Source: Paratinospora sagittata
Lineage: Eukaryota; Streptophyta; Magnoliopsida; Ranunculales; Menispermaceae
Direction of reading: 5' to 3'
Length of the DNA stretch: 64,000 nucleotides
Assembly: GCA_035771175.1 (NCBI GenBank)
Contig: CM069597.1
Span: 43,907,224 to 43,971,223, forward strand
Positions within the stretch are counted from its first letter, which is position 1; the number at the start of each line of letters is the position of its first letter. Positions 25,801-37,800 of the stretch are shown in pieces. Below the pieces are notes generated by a model that was not told where the DNA came from, did no database searches, and saw only the letters and a list, made by a program, of their open reading frames with translations. A program made the translations under genes and the position numbers.

Positions 25801-28800
25801 GGATTAAAGTGGCACACTCTAAACAAGGAATGTTTATCTCTCAACAGAAGTACATTACAGACCTTCTTAAAGAAACAGGGAAGCTAGCATGCAAACCAAT
25901 GAATACTCCTATTGATCTTAATCGCAAGCTGAAGAAGCGCTAACTGTTAATAAAGAGATGTATCAAAGACTAGTAGGAAGACCCATCTATCTCTCTCACA
26001 CAAGACCTGATATTGCATATGCTGTGAGTGTAATAAGTCAATTCATGCACAATCCTAAAGATATTAATTTGCAAGCAGCTAATCGCGTTCTACAATATCT
26101 TAAAGGGACTTCAGGACAGGGCATCTTATTTAAACGACACACAGGAATGGTTCTTGAAGCATATACGGATTCGGATTATGCTGGTTCAGTAGTTGACAGA
26201 AGATCAACTACTGGATATTGTACGTTTCTTGGTGGGAATTTGGTGACATGGCGAAGTAAGAAGCAGAAGGTAGTGGCCAGATCTAGTGCTGAAGCAGAAT
26301 TTTGAGCAATGACTCAAGGGGTTTGTGAGCTATTATGGTTGCAAATAATTTTGACAGATTCGAAGATACACTGGGATGGCCCTATGAGACTCTATTGTGA
26401 CAATAAATCTGCAATTAGCCTTCCCATAACCAAGTTCAATATGATCGAACCAAACAAATAGAGATTTATAGACACTTTATTAAAGAGAAGCTCGATAGTG
26501 GGTTGATCTGTACTCCATATGTGTCTGCCAATAATCAGCTCGCCGATATGCTCACTAAAGGGTTAAATCATACTGCATTTCAAGCAAATGTGTCCAAGCT
26601 GGGAATGGTAAACCTTTATTCACAAGCTTGAAGGGGAGTGTTGAGATTTGTTTCTTGTACATATTTATTTCCTTTACGGAAATATGATAATTTTAGTAAG
26701 ACGTTTTATATAGCAGTTACTAAAATTGTAATTATAGCTTTATGTACATAGCCCTGTATGTCCATATATATGGAGTCACTCCATTAAGACAGATGCTAGA
26801 ATAAGAAAATATCTTTTATCTTCTCCCGTGGACGTAGGCCTTAGAGCCGAACCACGTTACATCTTTGTGTCTTTCATTATTTTATTTTTTAACAATAGTC
26901 ACATAATTAACATGAGAAAATAATTTTAACATTATAATAAACGGGGGAAACTAATTTAATATTATCAAAATGACTTAATAGTATTAAAATAATTTAATGT
27001 TACTAATTTTTTTCTTTTATAAAATTAATTCATTATCATTAAAAAAAAATTTGAAAAAACATTTAAGTTTTTTTTTTTTGTCTAGAAATGAAATTTTATT
27101 AGGAAGAATAGCAAGAAACAATAGAAATTGTATAAGATTTTTTGTGTAGAAACAAACTCAATAACATCTTATTCTTAGTAAAGTTGTGTAAGATTTTCAT
27201 GTGCGAACGAGTAGAACAATATGATATTCTCAGTTTCTATTGTCGTAGAAAACAAAAAAGGAGCAAAACACCTTTACGAGAGTTTTTCTCTATTTGCAAA
27301 AACCACTCTTTTCACTATGGCAAATTAGTGTTTTTAATTTTGTATACTAACACTCACAATACGAAAATACATGAGATAATGAATATGTTTGAATCACTAT
27401 TGTTAGGGCGTCAAGGTGATGTCTAGGCAAGGCAGTGCTTAGGCGACATGTAAAACATTTTTTTGTAGGTCCTTGAAGAGTTAATTAATTGATTTATTGG
27501 TCCTTTACATTTAAATAACTACATATAGTAATAGTAGTACTTGTGCCTAGTGTTGCTAGAGTTGCAGCACCAATCATTGGGTGTTGTATTCAAGTAGAAC
27601 AATAAATGATGATTGTCCGTAAATAAGACTTTCTTTTTGGTGTTTAGACTTTTTTAGATATATGCATTTAAATATGTTAATTCTCTCTCTCTCTCTCTCT
27701 CTCTGTCAATAGAAGTTTTATGATCTTAAAAACCCATAGATGAAGCTGCTAAGCTTTTTAAGGATTTAATAAATATAAATATTAAATCTGCGAACAAAAT
27801 TAGTAAAATTAGAAAGCTGTTGTAAGTAGCACGCATCACTTTTAATGAGTAGTACAGGAAATTGATGTACATTGTAAAATGAAATTTATTAATAAAATGC
27901 TTTACTTCCTTCACTTTCATAAGAGAGTTGATATTTCTGCCATCATTCATTTACCTTTACCACCGAATTGCCAAGGAATTTGACTGAACCATGGCAATCC
28001 TTTCTGAAAAATTTGAGTAATGCCTTTTTCTTTCTAATGCCTCTCTTCTTCTTTTGGGACTGTAATGTGTGATGAAGTTTCAAAATTTAGTTGAATGTTT
28101 TAGCAATCTTTTTTCTATAAGGGCTCAAATCTCATATCAAGTTATTTAACAGTGGATTTCAGTTGTTCAGTTCTATACTTCTATTGATAAATTATTGTAT
28201 TTTGAAAGCACTTTTTATATTCTAGTTTTTGTTCTTAATACTAATATTCTTATTTGGGTGGTGGGGTTAAATCGCTGTGCAGAAGGATAATGTTTCTAAT
28301 CAGAGGGAGCACTTGATTTTGCTGCTTGCAAATGTGCACATAAGGCAAATTCCAAAGCCTGATCAACAGCCCAAGGTTTTTTTTTGTGTCACTAGTCATC
28401 TGGTTTCTTTGTTATATTTATGTGTTATTCATTTTGAGATTGCTTGTGTTTACTCATGACAAGATTTTGTATTTTTTTTCCCTTGATTAGCTGGATGATC
28501 GGGCACTGACTGAAGTGATGAAGAAACTATTCAAAAACTACAAGAAGTGGTGCAAGTACTTGGATCGCAAAAGTAGTCTTTGGTGAGACTTCTTTTGTTT
28601 AAATTTATCTTTTGGTTTGGAAATACTGATAACATTAGCTGAACCAATATTCTTACTTCTCAGTTTCCTTTCTTCTTCTTGAATTGCATAGGTTGCCAAC
28701 TATTCAACAAGAAGTACAGCAGCGGAAACTGCTATACATGGGTCTATATCTTCTCATATGGGGAGAAGCAGCAAACCTGAGATTCATGCCAGAATGCCTT

Positions 28801-31800
28801 TGCTACATCTATCATCATGTATATATATTTCTTTGAAACTTATATTTTATGATCCTTTGGCATATTCAACGTACAGATTTGTAAATTTCTATTCTTTCTT
28901 TCTGGTTTCCCTCCTTGTTTGTAATTCTCATCTATAGTTATTGCTTTCCATGTTTCTAGATGGCATTTGAACTCTATGGCATGCTTGCTGGGAATGTTAG
29001 TCCAATGACTGGTGAAAATGTGAAACCAGCTTATGGGGGTGAGGAGGAGGCCTTTTTGAATAAAGTTGTGACTCCGATCTATGAAACAATAGCCACGGTG
29101 TTGCCCTTAACTCTGATACTCATTTTGATGTTGCCCTTAACTCTGTTTTTTTTTTTTCACCTTTACTCTCTGTTGTTGCTCAACAGGAAGCTGAAAGGGG
29201 GAAAAGGGCAAAATCCAAACATTCACAGTGGAGGAATTATGATGATTTAAATGAATACTTTTGGTAATGTATTCTTCTATATGTCTGTCTTTCACGTTTC
29301 TTGAACTATTCATGAATTAATTTGTTTGTGCAAAAACATAGGTCAGTTGATTGTTTTCGGCTAGGATGGCCAATGCGGGCAGACTCAGATTTCTTTTATA
29401 AGCCCAGTGATCAGCTTCGTAACAGCAAAAATGGTGTAAGTCAGGCTCTTTATGTCTGTTGGTTTCTCTTCAGATAAACATTGACCAATAAATTCGGTGG
29501 CCATGGCTATAAATTTCCCATTTATCTTTGATAATTTACATTTTCCTGTACTAAGTAGACTTTTCTTAATAAACCATGTTTTAGTTGTATTAACAAATAA
29601 TATATTGGCACACTGACCTACACCTTGTGGATTAATGATCTAAACTGGTCAAAATAGGATTCCATCCCCTCAACCAATCCCCCAAAGAATGCCAATATTA
29701 GTGGGCCTGTTACTTATTGTACTTGTCAATTATTTTCTTGTGATTGTTTCTGAGTTTTGTTTATATCTACATACCTTTATTTATTTGTAGTGTTATCCAG
29801 CCCTTCAAGCTATGCCTAAGATTTGTCCCAATTTGGTGAACCGATGCTTAGGTGTTGCCTATGCCTAAGCATTGAACATTAAACTAACTGCTTAGTTTAT
29901 ATGTGTAATGTTTTTAAATATGAGATTAACTATTATCCGTCAGGGTAATGGCTTAGTGGTAGGGGGAGGAGAAGAAGCAAATTCCTATCTGGATAGTTGC
30001 AACTTCGAATCCCCCTGGTGCATCCATTCTAGGATTTATTCTCAGATGGCGTGGTGGGTCCTCTTGCCTTGGGTCTCCTGGCTCGTGGCCTTGTGGGTGG
30101 GTAGCGGCCCCGTGGATTAGTTGGAATACTGGATACCACGGTTATCAAAATAAGATTAACTATTTTAAACTTTTGAAGTTTAAACAATTTATTTTTGAAA
30201 TCTTAGAGATAGTATTTATGAATAAAGAATAATATACTTTTTTAAGAGATGTCTCAATTATTTGCTAGGTTGAATAATGAGATTTTTTAGATAAAACATG
30301 TTGATATTGAAGATTCTCAATATTTCTAGATTTAATTAATGCGTCTTAACTCAATTGGAAAATGCCTTTTTCCAACTACTCAGGGTTGGGTACATGTACC
30401 CACTTTTGCTCCCTTATTCTATCAAGGGCTAATAAGTCAATAGTTATACTATTAGGAATGTGTTAACCCAAATAGTTCAATTAAGTAGATCAATGTCATA
30501 TTTGACTTGACAAAGCTTTTTTAGTTAATTTGGGTTGGATCAATTATGTGTATAGGTATGCAAATAAGCCTAGCAAAGCAGAGTTAGATTGATTATATAT
30601 GTTTGTAAAGAAAAAAAGAAAGATAAAGCTTGCAAAGGCTAGGGATAATGAAAGCCAAAAAAATTATACGGATGCAAAGAAACAATCTAAAAAAAGTGAT
30701 AAGTATCTAAACTTAATAGTGTATGATGATTTACGTACTAAGTTAAGTACACAAGAAGGCAAAACGACCATATATAAACTAACAAAATGAGGGGGCGAGG
30801 GGACAAAAGGCCTCAACTATATAAAAATGTATTGCCAACAAGGAGTTGGCCCAACAACAAGGCAACAAGTGAGCACACGGAGGTCTCAAGTTTAGGCGTG
30901 CACGGGAGCTGGCTGCGAGTGACAAGATTCACGGGCGTTGCGAGAATTTTTTAGCTTGAGCATTACCTCTGTGTCCCACCCATGATGGTGTGGGGATTAG
31001 TGGGTTCAAAGGGCCCAACACCCATGGGAAGGAATGGATGTAATTTGTTTCTTTTCAATATATATATATATATATATAAAGAGAGAGAGAGAGAGAGACA
31101 TAATCTATTAAAAGTGACAATTAAGGAGTGTCTTAGTAGAAGAGATAAAAAATGATGGAGAACTTATTTTGAAAAATTATTAAATGAAAATCTTTTTGGA
31201 AATTTAAGTGTAGAAGAGCATAATAACTAAAGGGTAATTAATGAAGATGAATTCTCTCATAGAATTGGCATGCTTGAGTGAAAAACAATGTAATGAAAAT
31301 CAACAATACGAAGGCATTAGGTTTGTATTGTTTTTCTATTAAGACTAAGAAGGGCCTAGTTGAGGTTGGAATGTTGTGATTAACCAAATTGATTAAGAAA
31401 TTTGTGACAACTAAAAGAATGATCAATGCCAGGCAGAATTAGAAAAGCCTTTTAATTCCTATATATAAAACTACAAAAGATATTTAAATTGTTTAATTTA
31501 CAAAGGTATCTATTGGATGATTTGCATAATGAAACTGTGGGAGAGAGTCATGGAGAATCAAATAAAAGTTGAAACTTTAGGGTCAAGAATTAAGGAGATC
31601 AATCATATAAGCTATTTAGTTACTAAGACAATTGATGAAAAGGTAAAGGAAAAATAAAAAAGATGTTCACATGGTCTCTATTGGCCTAAAAAAAGCCAAT
31701 GGTCGAGTACCTAGATATAAAATATGATGAATATTAAGATAAAAGAAGTCACAACTTACAAATAGGTACATAGATTAAGGATATGTCTAATGGAGAGATT

Positions 31801-34800
31801 GCCATAATATAATTGTACAAATAAGATTAAGGTAAAAGACTAGTGAGCTCCCAATTACTATTGAAAGCATCAGCCTATAAGTCCTTTTTTTTCTCCCTAG
31901 TAATGGATGACTTGAGTAAATGCCTCCAAGAAGATATTCCACGGTGTTTGTTATTTGTTGATGATATAGTTCTATTTGATGAAACTAAATCAGAAGCAAA
32001 TACTAAATTATTGGTTGGAGAGACTTTAGAATTTAAAGGTTTCAAGGTTAATAAGACATTAAATGTAATTTTAGTGAAATTAGTGTTGAGATTTGTTTCC
32101 TATACAAATTTATTTCCTGTATAGATTTGTTTTCTGTACAGAATTATTTCCTTAAGGATTTATTTCCTTTAAGGAATATAATAGTTACTAAAATTGTAAA
32201 TGTAGCTATAAGTACATAGCCCTGTATGTCTATATATATGGAGTCCCTCCATTAAGACATTACACAAAAATAAATATCCTTTCTATTCTCCTGTGGATGT
32301 AGGCCTTAGAGCCGAACCACGTTACATCTTGTGTCGTTCATTATTCTATTTTCTCGACATGGTATCAGAGCCCTAGGTTTTATTACTAGAAAATCTGTTT
32401 CGACCTTCATCGTCAAAATTATTGTTGTCGGCCTTTATTGTCGAAATCCTCTTGAGTGGCCTTCGTTGCCGTCACTGCCAGAACATTCATCACTGCCTTC
32501 ATCGCTAGCGTGAAAACCACGTCGCCGTCGTCATCTGCCGCCGCTGCAACTGGATCGATTTGTCTTCTACAAATCGTGATCCAGCCATTTGAAGTTCATC
32601 ATCTTCATCGTCTTCAACGCCTCTGTTACTGTTCAAAGATAGGCTTGCTTGGCGTTCATTGCTGTTATTGAAGAATTTTAGCAGGCATTGTTATTGTTGT
32701 TATTGCTTCCACCGGTACGTGAGCCAAAAGAAAGATGTCCCTGTACCCAATGACGAACCTAAGGATCGGATGACTGGACAAGTGTACTCAAGGAATAAAG
32801 CTGCTGCTCCTAAACCGATGCAAGCTCAAGAATCTGAACCAATCTCTGAGAATGAGGTAACAAATCCTGAACCCTCCTTACAAATTTCATTAGTTCCTGA
32901 AAATAACAATGATCTTTTAGCCTCTGAACCTGACAATGACCTTCCCATTGCCATTAGAAAGGGAACAAGGGAATGCACTAAACATCCCTTGTATCCACTA
33001 TCTCATGTTGTATCCTTTGAGAAGTTCTCACCAACCCATAAGAGTTTCCTTACGAGCCTGAATAATATCTAGACTCCTACGTCATTATCCGAGGCTTTAT
33101 CTAATACAAATTGGAAACAAGCTATGAATGTAGAAATGGAAACCCTGGAGAAAAATACAACATGGGAGTTGGTAAACCTGCCTCCAGGAAAGAAACTTGT
33201 TGGATGCAAATGGGTTTATACAGTAAAATACAAAGCAGACGGGTCCCTAGAGCGCTACAAGGCAAGATTGGTAGCCAAAGGATATACTCAGACATATGGT
33301 GTGGACTATCAAGAGACATTTGCTCCAGTTGCAAAAATGAATACTGTAAGACTTTTTTGTCATTGGCAACTAATTATGACTGGGATCTGCAACAATTTGA
33401 TGTAAAAAACGCATTTTTACATGGGGATTTAGAGGAAGAAATCTATATGGAAGTGCCTCCAGGATTTGGCACCACTGATAAAGTGTGCAAATTAAAAAAA
33501 GGCCCTGTATGAACTTAAACAATCTCCACGGGCATGGTTTGGTCGGTTTGCCAAAGTAATGACAAGTATGGGATATAAACAAAGCCAATGAGATCACACT
33601 TTGTTTATTAAGCACTCGACTTCAGGGGGAGTTGCAGCTCTATTAGTGTATGTTGATGACATCATCATGACAGGAAACAATGAGAACGAAAGACAAAATT
33701 TGAAGCGGTGTTTGACCGAGGAATTTGAAATCAAGGAATTAGGGAGATTGAAATACTTCCTAGGGATTGAAGTGGCACACTCTAAACAGGGAATCTTTAT
33801 CTCTCAACAGAAGTACATTACAGACCTTAAAGAAACAGGGAAGCTAGCATGCAAACCAATGAATATTCCTATTGATCTTAATCACAGGCTTAGAGCAGCT
33901 AATCGCGTTCTACTGTATCTTAAAGGGACTCCAGGACAGGGCATCCTATTTAAACGACACACAGGAATGGTTCTTGAAGCATATACTGATTCAGACTATG
34001 CTGGTTCAGTAGTTGACAGAAGATCAACTACTGGATATTGTACGTTTCTTGGTGGGAATTTGGTGGCATGGCAAAGTAAAAAACAGAATGTAGTGGCCAG
34101 ATCTAGTGCTGAAGCAGAATTCCGAGCAATGGCACAAGGGGTTTGTGAGCTATTATGGTTGCTGATAATTTTGACAGATTTGAAGATACACTGGGATGGC
34201 CGTATGAGACTCTATTGTGACAATAAATCTGCAATTAGCATTGCCCATAACCCAGTCCAACATGATCGAACCAAGCATATAGAGATTGATAGACACTTTA
34301 TTAAAGAGAAGCTTGACAGTGGGTTGATCTGTACTCCATATGTGTCTACCAATAATCAGCTCGCCGATATGCTCACTAAAGGGTTAAATCTTACTGCATT
34401 TCAAGCAAATGTGTCCAAGTTGGGAATGGTAGACCTTTATTCACCAGCTAGAGGGGGAGTGTTGAGATTTGTTTCCTATACAAATTTATTTCCTGTATAG
34501 ATTTGTTTCTTGTACAGAATTATTTCCTTAAGGATTTATTTCCTTTAAGGAATATAGCAGTTACTAAAAATGTAAATGTAGCTATAAGTACATAGCCTTG
34601 TATGTCTATATATATGGAGTCCCTCCGTTAAGACTTTACACAAGAATAAATATCATTTCTATTCTCCCGTGGATGTAGGCCTTAGAGCCGAACCACGTTA
34701 CATCTTGTGTCGTTCATTATTTTATTTTCTCGACAATTAGAAATACAAATGTAGAGTTGTAAAAGCCCAGAGTATGAAGGAGTGGAAGCATTAGGTATTT

Positions 34801-37800
34801 GGCATAAATTGTTTAGTGTTCATCAAGGAGGAGAAATGAGAATGGATGCGAGCCACCATCGATTTGAAGTAGGGTGGGTCAAGTGGAGGAATAATTCTAG
34901 TTTGTTGTATGATAAATACACCCCGTTTAATGTAATAGAATTTTTTTGTTTTTACTAATATTGCTAACTCTATGATCGATACATCCCGTTTAATGTAATG
35001 GAAATTTTTTTTTTATATAATATTGCTAACTCTATGATCGATACATCCCGTTTAATGTAATAGAATTTTTTTTTTTGTAATATTGCTACTAAGGATAATC
35101 ATGCTTCATGGAATAGAATGTTAGCAATAAAGAAACAAGTTTGCAAACTAAGTATGACAAAATTCAAATGATATGATAGATATGTGGTAAAACATTGAAA
35201 GATATAATTAAAGATAAACACACTCAAGAAATGACAGGAGTAGTCTGAATTGGAGATAAAAATGGGAGAATTTATTAATGTGGTTTGGATATATATAACG
35301 AGGAAAAATAGATGCGCCAGTTAGGAAGAGTTATCTATTGAAAATTTATATTATCATGGAGGTAGAGGACGATTTAAAATGATATGGTTGGAGATGATTA
35401 AGAAAGATGTATCTACTTGCTATGCTACCCGGTCTCAGGAATAGGTGTTGACCACAGGTTCATATCTAGAGGTCAAAACTTGTTCATATTTAAAATTATA
35501 GGATACTGGGACACATAACAAAAAGTGTTCAAGAATTTGGATGAATAAAAGCTAAAGATACATTGAATGAAACTTGCACGAAAACTCGAGCATTTAATGT
35601 CTCTTAGATTAACATACAAATATGTGTATTATGAGATTCATGTTGATCTAAAGGACATAGGATGTTTGAGTTTTGATATGAGTTTCAATTTGGTGTACCC
35701 CTAGCACTACTCAATTTGGATCTAAGAACTTTAACTAGGTTATATTTGCTACTAAGTCTATATTCTTTTTTCTACTTTTTTTTCCTTTCCTTTTTTTTTT
35801 TTTTTTTTTTTTTCAGTTGTTTATTTTCTTCCTTTACAATGCTTTCTTCATGAGCATAGTTGGACTAAATCTATGTTTTTATCCATTTGTGCTTCTTAAT
35901 GAGAACTTGGTTGTGTCATTGACCTCATAGATGGTCGAAAGTCTGATTCCCCTTAGAACAACAACAGAAGGCTGAAAACTCCAAACCACTTTTTAGTTGC
36001 TCGAATATTTGGGGGTGTCAAACTTGACAAGACAATTTGGTCATCTATGTGTCCAGTGATCTCAATAGAGTGGAGTGGAAGAAGCGGATTCATATACGCA
36101 GCCCCATCTCTTTGGGAAAATTCTTAGTTGAGTTGAGTTAAGTAGACGTGTCCACTAATCCACTGAATGCCATGATTGCATCAAGGTTTTGTTGCTGCTT
36201 AGCCTTTTCATTGTGTTGTCAATTTTTCAGTGTATGTTGAGTACTATACACGTATTTGTCCACTTTTACAGTAGCCATTTTAAACATCACATCCTTCAAT
36301 TGATATTTTTTTTTGATAACCGTGGTATCCAGTATTCCGACTAATCCACGGGGCCGCCACCCACCCACAAGGCCACGAGCCGAGAGACTTTTTGATATGA
36401 GATGAGAACTTTTGATATCTCCGTCAGTTGTCATTTTTCTGTTGTCAGTAGAGAAAAATGTCCTAGAGAACAATCATAAATGATTATGACTCCATACTAA
36501 ATGTTTGAGATGGTGTTTGTCGTGTTTGATTCTTAGAGAATGGTATGTCATTGTTGAGGTCATGCATGTTGGGTCATACTTTAAGCCACGAGTCTAGTGC
36601 ACTTAAACTTGTAATTTGTGAAGCATTGCCTATGTGCCCCCACTTCTAGCTTGTGACATTATTAGACTTGGCAACAATCTTCCAGCTTGATGTGTCTTCC
36701 TCCTTGACATATTTGTATTGTTCAATGCCTTCATCTCATTGCATATCAAACATGTGTCCTCTGTCATTGTCTTAGAGTTTGTTGCATATTTTACTCACTT
36801 TTTCTGTTCTTTTCTCATATTTATATCCAGGAGAGCAGACCACCTTCTGGGGACAGATGGGTGGGTAAGATAAATTTTGTGGAGATACGGTCGTATTGGC
36901 ATATTTTTAGAAGCTTTGATCGGATGTGGAACTTTTTCATTTTGTGTTTACAAGTAATCATCTATCTCATTTTGTTATATCTACTCTGATTATTCTTTTC
37001 CTTTGAATGTTTTGTTAACGTTGCATTTTCCTTTCAAGGCAATGATTATTATTGCTTGGAATGGAACTGGAAACCTTACTGAAATATTCAAGGATGATGT
37101 TTTTAAGAAAGTGTTGAGCATCTTCATAACAGCTGCAATATTGAAGCTTGGACAAGGTGACCTTTGTATTCATGTCAGGCTTTTCTTTTCATTTCTTGTC
37201 TTTTGTTTCCCTTGTTATTATGCAGCTGCTCCTATATATACACCGATTTTAGGGATTATACATTACTTTTTATTAATGTAACAAAGTGATCTATCCTGTA
37301 TCTAAAATACTCTTTCAAATTCAAAATTATTTGAGGGCATAATGACAATATTAGTAACATGATATGCTGAGAACATACAATATGACAATTACTAAGCAAC
37401 TGCCTTTTTTCTGGTATCATTATATCATTTTTTTCAAATCTTTACGCGCTCATCTAAAGTTGGCATATAACTTTATATAAATATTGCTGACTGATTCTTT
37501 TGCATATTCTTAAAACAATTCTTTCAGCTGTACTTGACGTAATCCTGAGCTGGAAGGCTAGGCAGAGCATGTCATTCCAAGTTAAACTAAGATATATCCT
37601 GAAGGTTGTTTCGGCTGCTGCATGGGTGATCGTGTTACCAGTAACTTATTCCTATAGTTGGGAAAATCCCCCTGGATTTGCAAAAACAATTAGGAGTTGG
37701 TTTGGGAACAGTCCAAATTCGCCTACATTATACATATTGGCAGTTGTCATATATTTGTCGCCAAATTTGCTGGCTGCATTGTTGTTTATGTGCCCTTTGA

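Larger units (their letters stand above)
22154..26894 (+). mobile_element. Ty1/copia LTR retrotransposon B1 (4.7 kb)
   Basis: The 5' LTR is 22154-22426 and the 3' LTR 26639-26894 (tgttgagatttgtttcttgt ... aaca). The primer site ttgtatcagagccc starts at 22427 and the polypurine tract aaggggag lies at about 26631. Flanking 5-mers are ataat/atagt. Gag, protease, integrase, RT and RNase H all occur in order but are broken by stops and frameshifts. The leader is rich in TCG/TCATCG codon-like repeats. It lies in sense orientation in callose synthase intron 5. Confidence 0.92.
10808..28282 (+). other. Giant callose synthase intron 5 (17.5 kb) built of nested transposons
   Basis: It is bounded by the donor after FGFQ at 10807 and the acceptor before [10 protein letters not shown] at 28283. 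In order it holds a LINE 3' fragment, a copia LTR stub, an AT-rich repeat split by a rearranged copia element, an inverted partial copia with its flank, a gag fragment, tandem repeats and a near full-length copia of family B. The stretch 26895-28282 at its end has no recognisable gene, only AT-rich DNA, a poly-T run near 27070 and a (CT)n run near 27684. Confidence 0.9.
29436..36830 (+). other. Callose synthase intron 11 (7.4 kb) with SINEs, RTE LINE and copia B2
   Basis: It lies between the exon ending QLRNSKNG (29435) and the exon starting [13 protein letters not shown] (36831). It holds two SINE-like units, a degraded RTE-type LINE split by a copia element, a 3-fold 65-70 bp tandem repeat and an antisense SINE tail. 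No host gene is seen inside. Confidence 0.9.

Noticed and set aside
29950..30020. tRNA gene-like boxes A and B
   Set aside because: The stretch has no acceptor stem or full cloverleaf and continues into a SINE body, so it is tRNA-derived rather than a tRNA gene.
31843..32124. 93-codon + frame with a polymerase motif as a separate gene
   Set aside because: It is the RT core of a decayed RTE LINE running into the copia B2 LTR; not a host gene.
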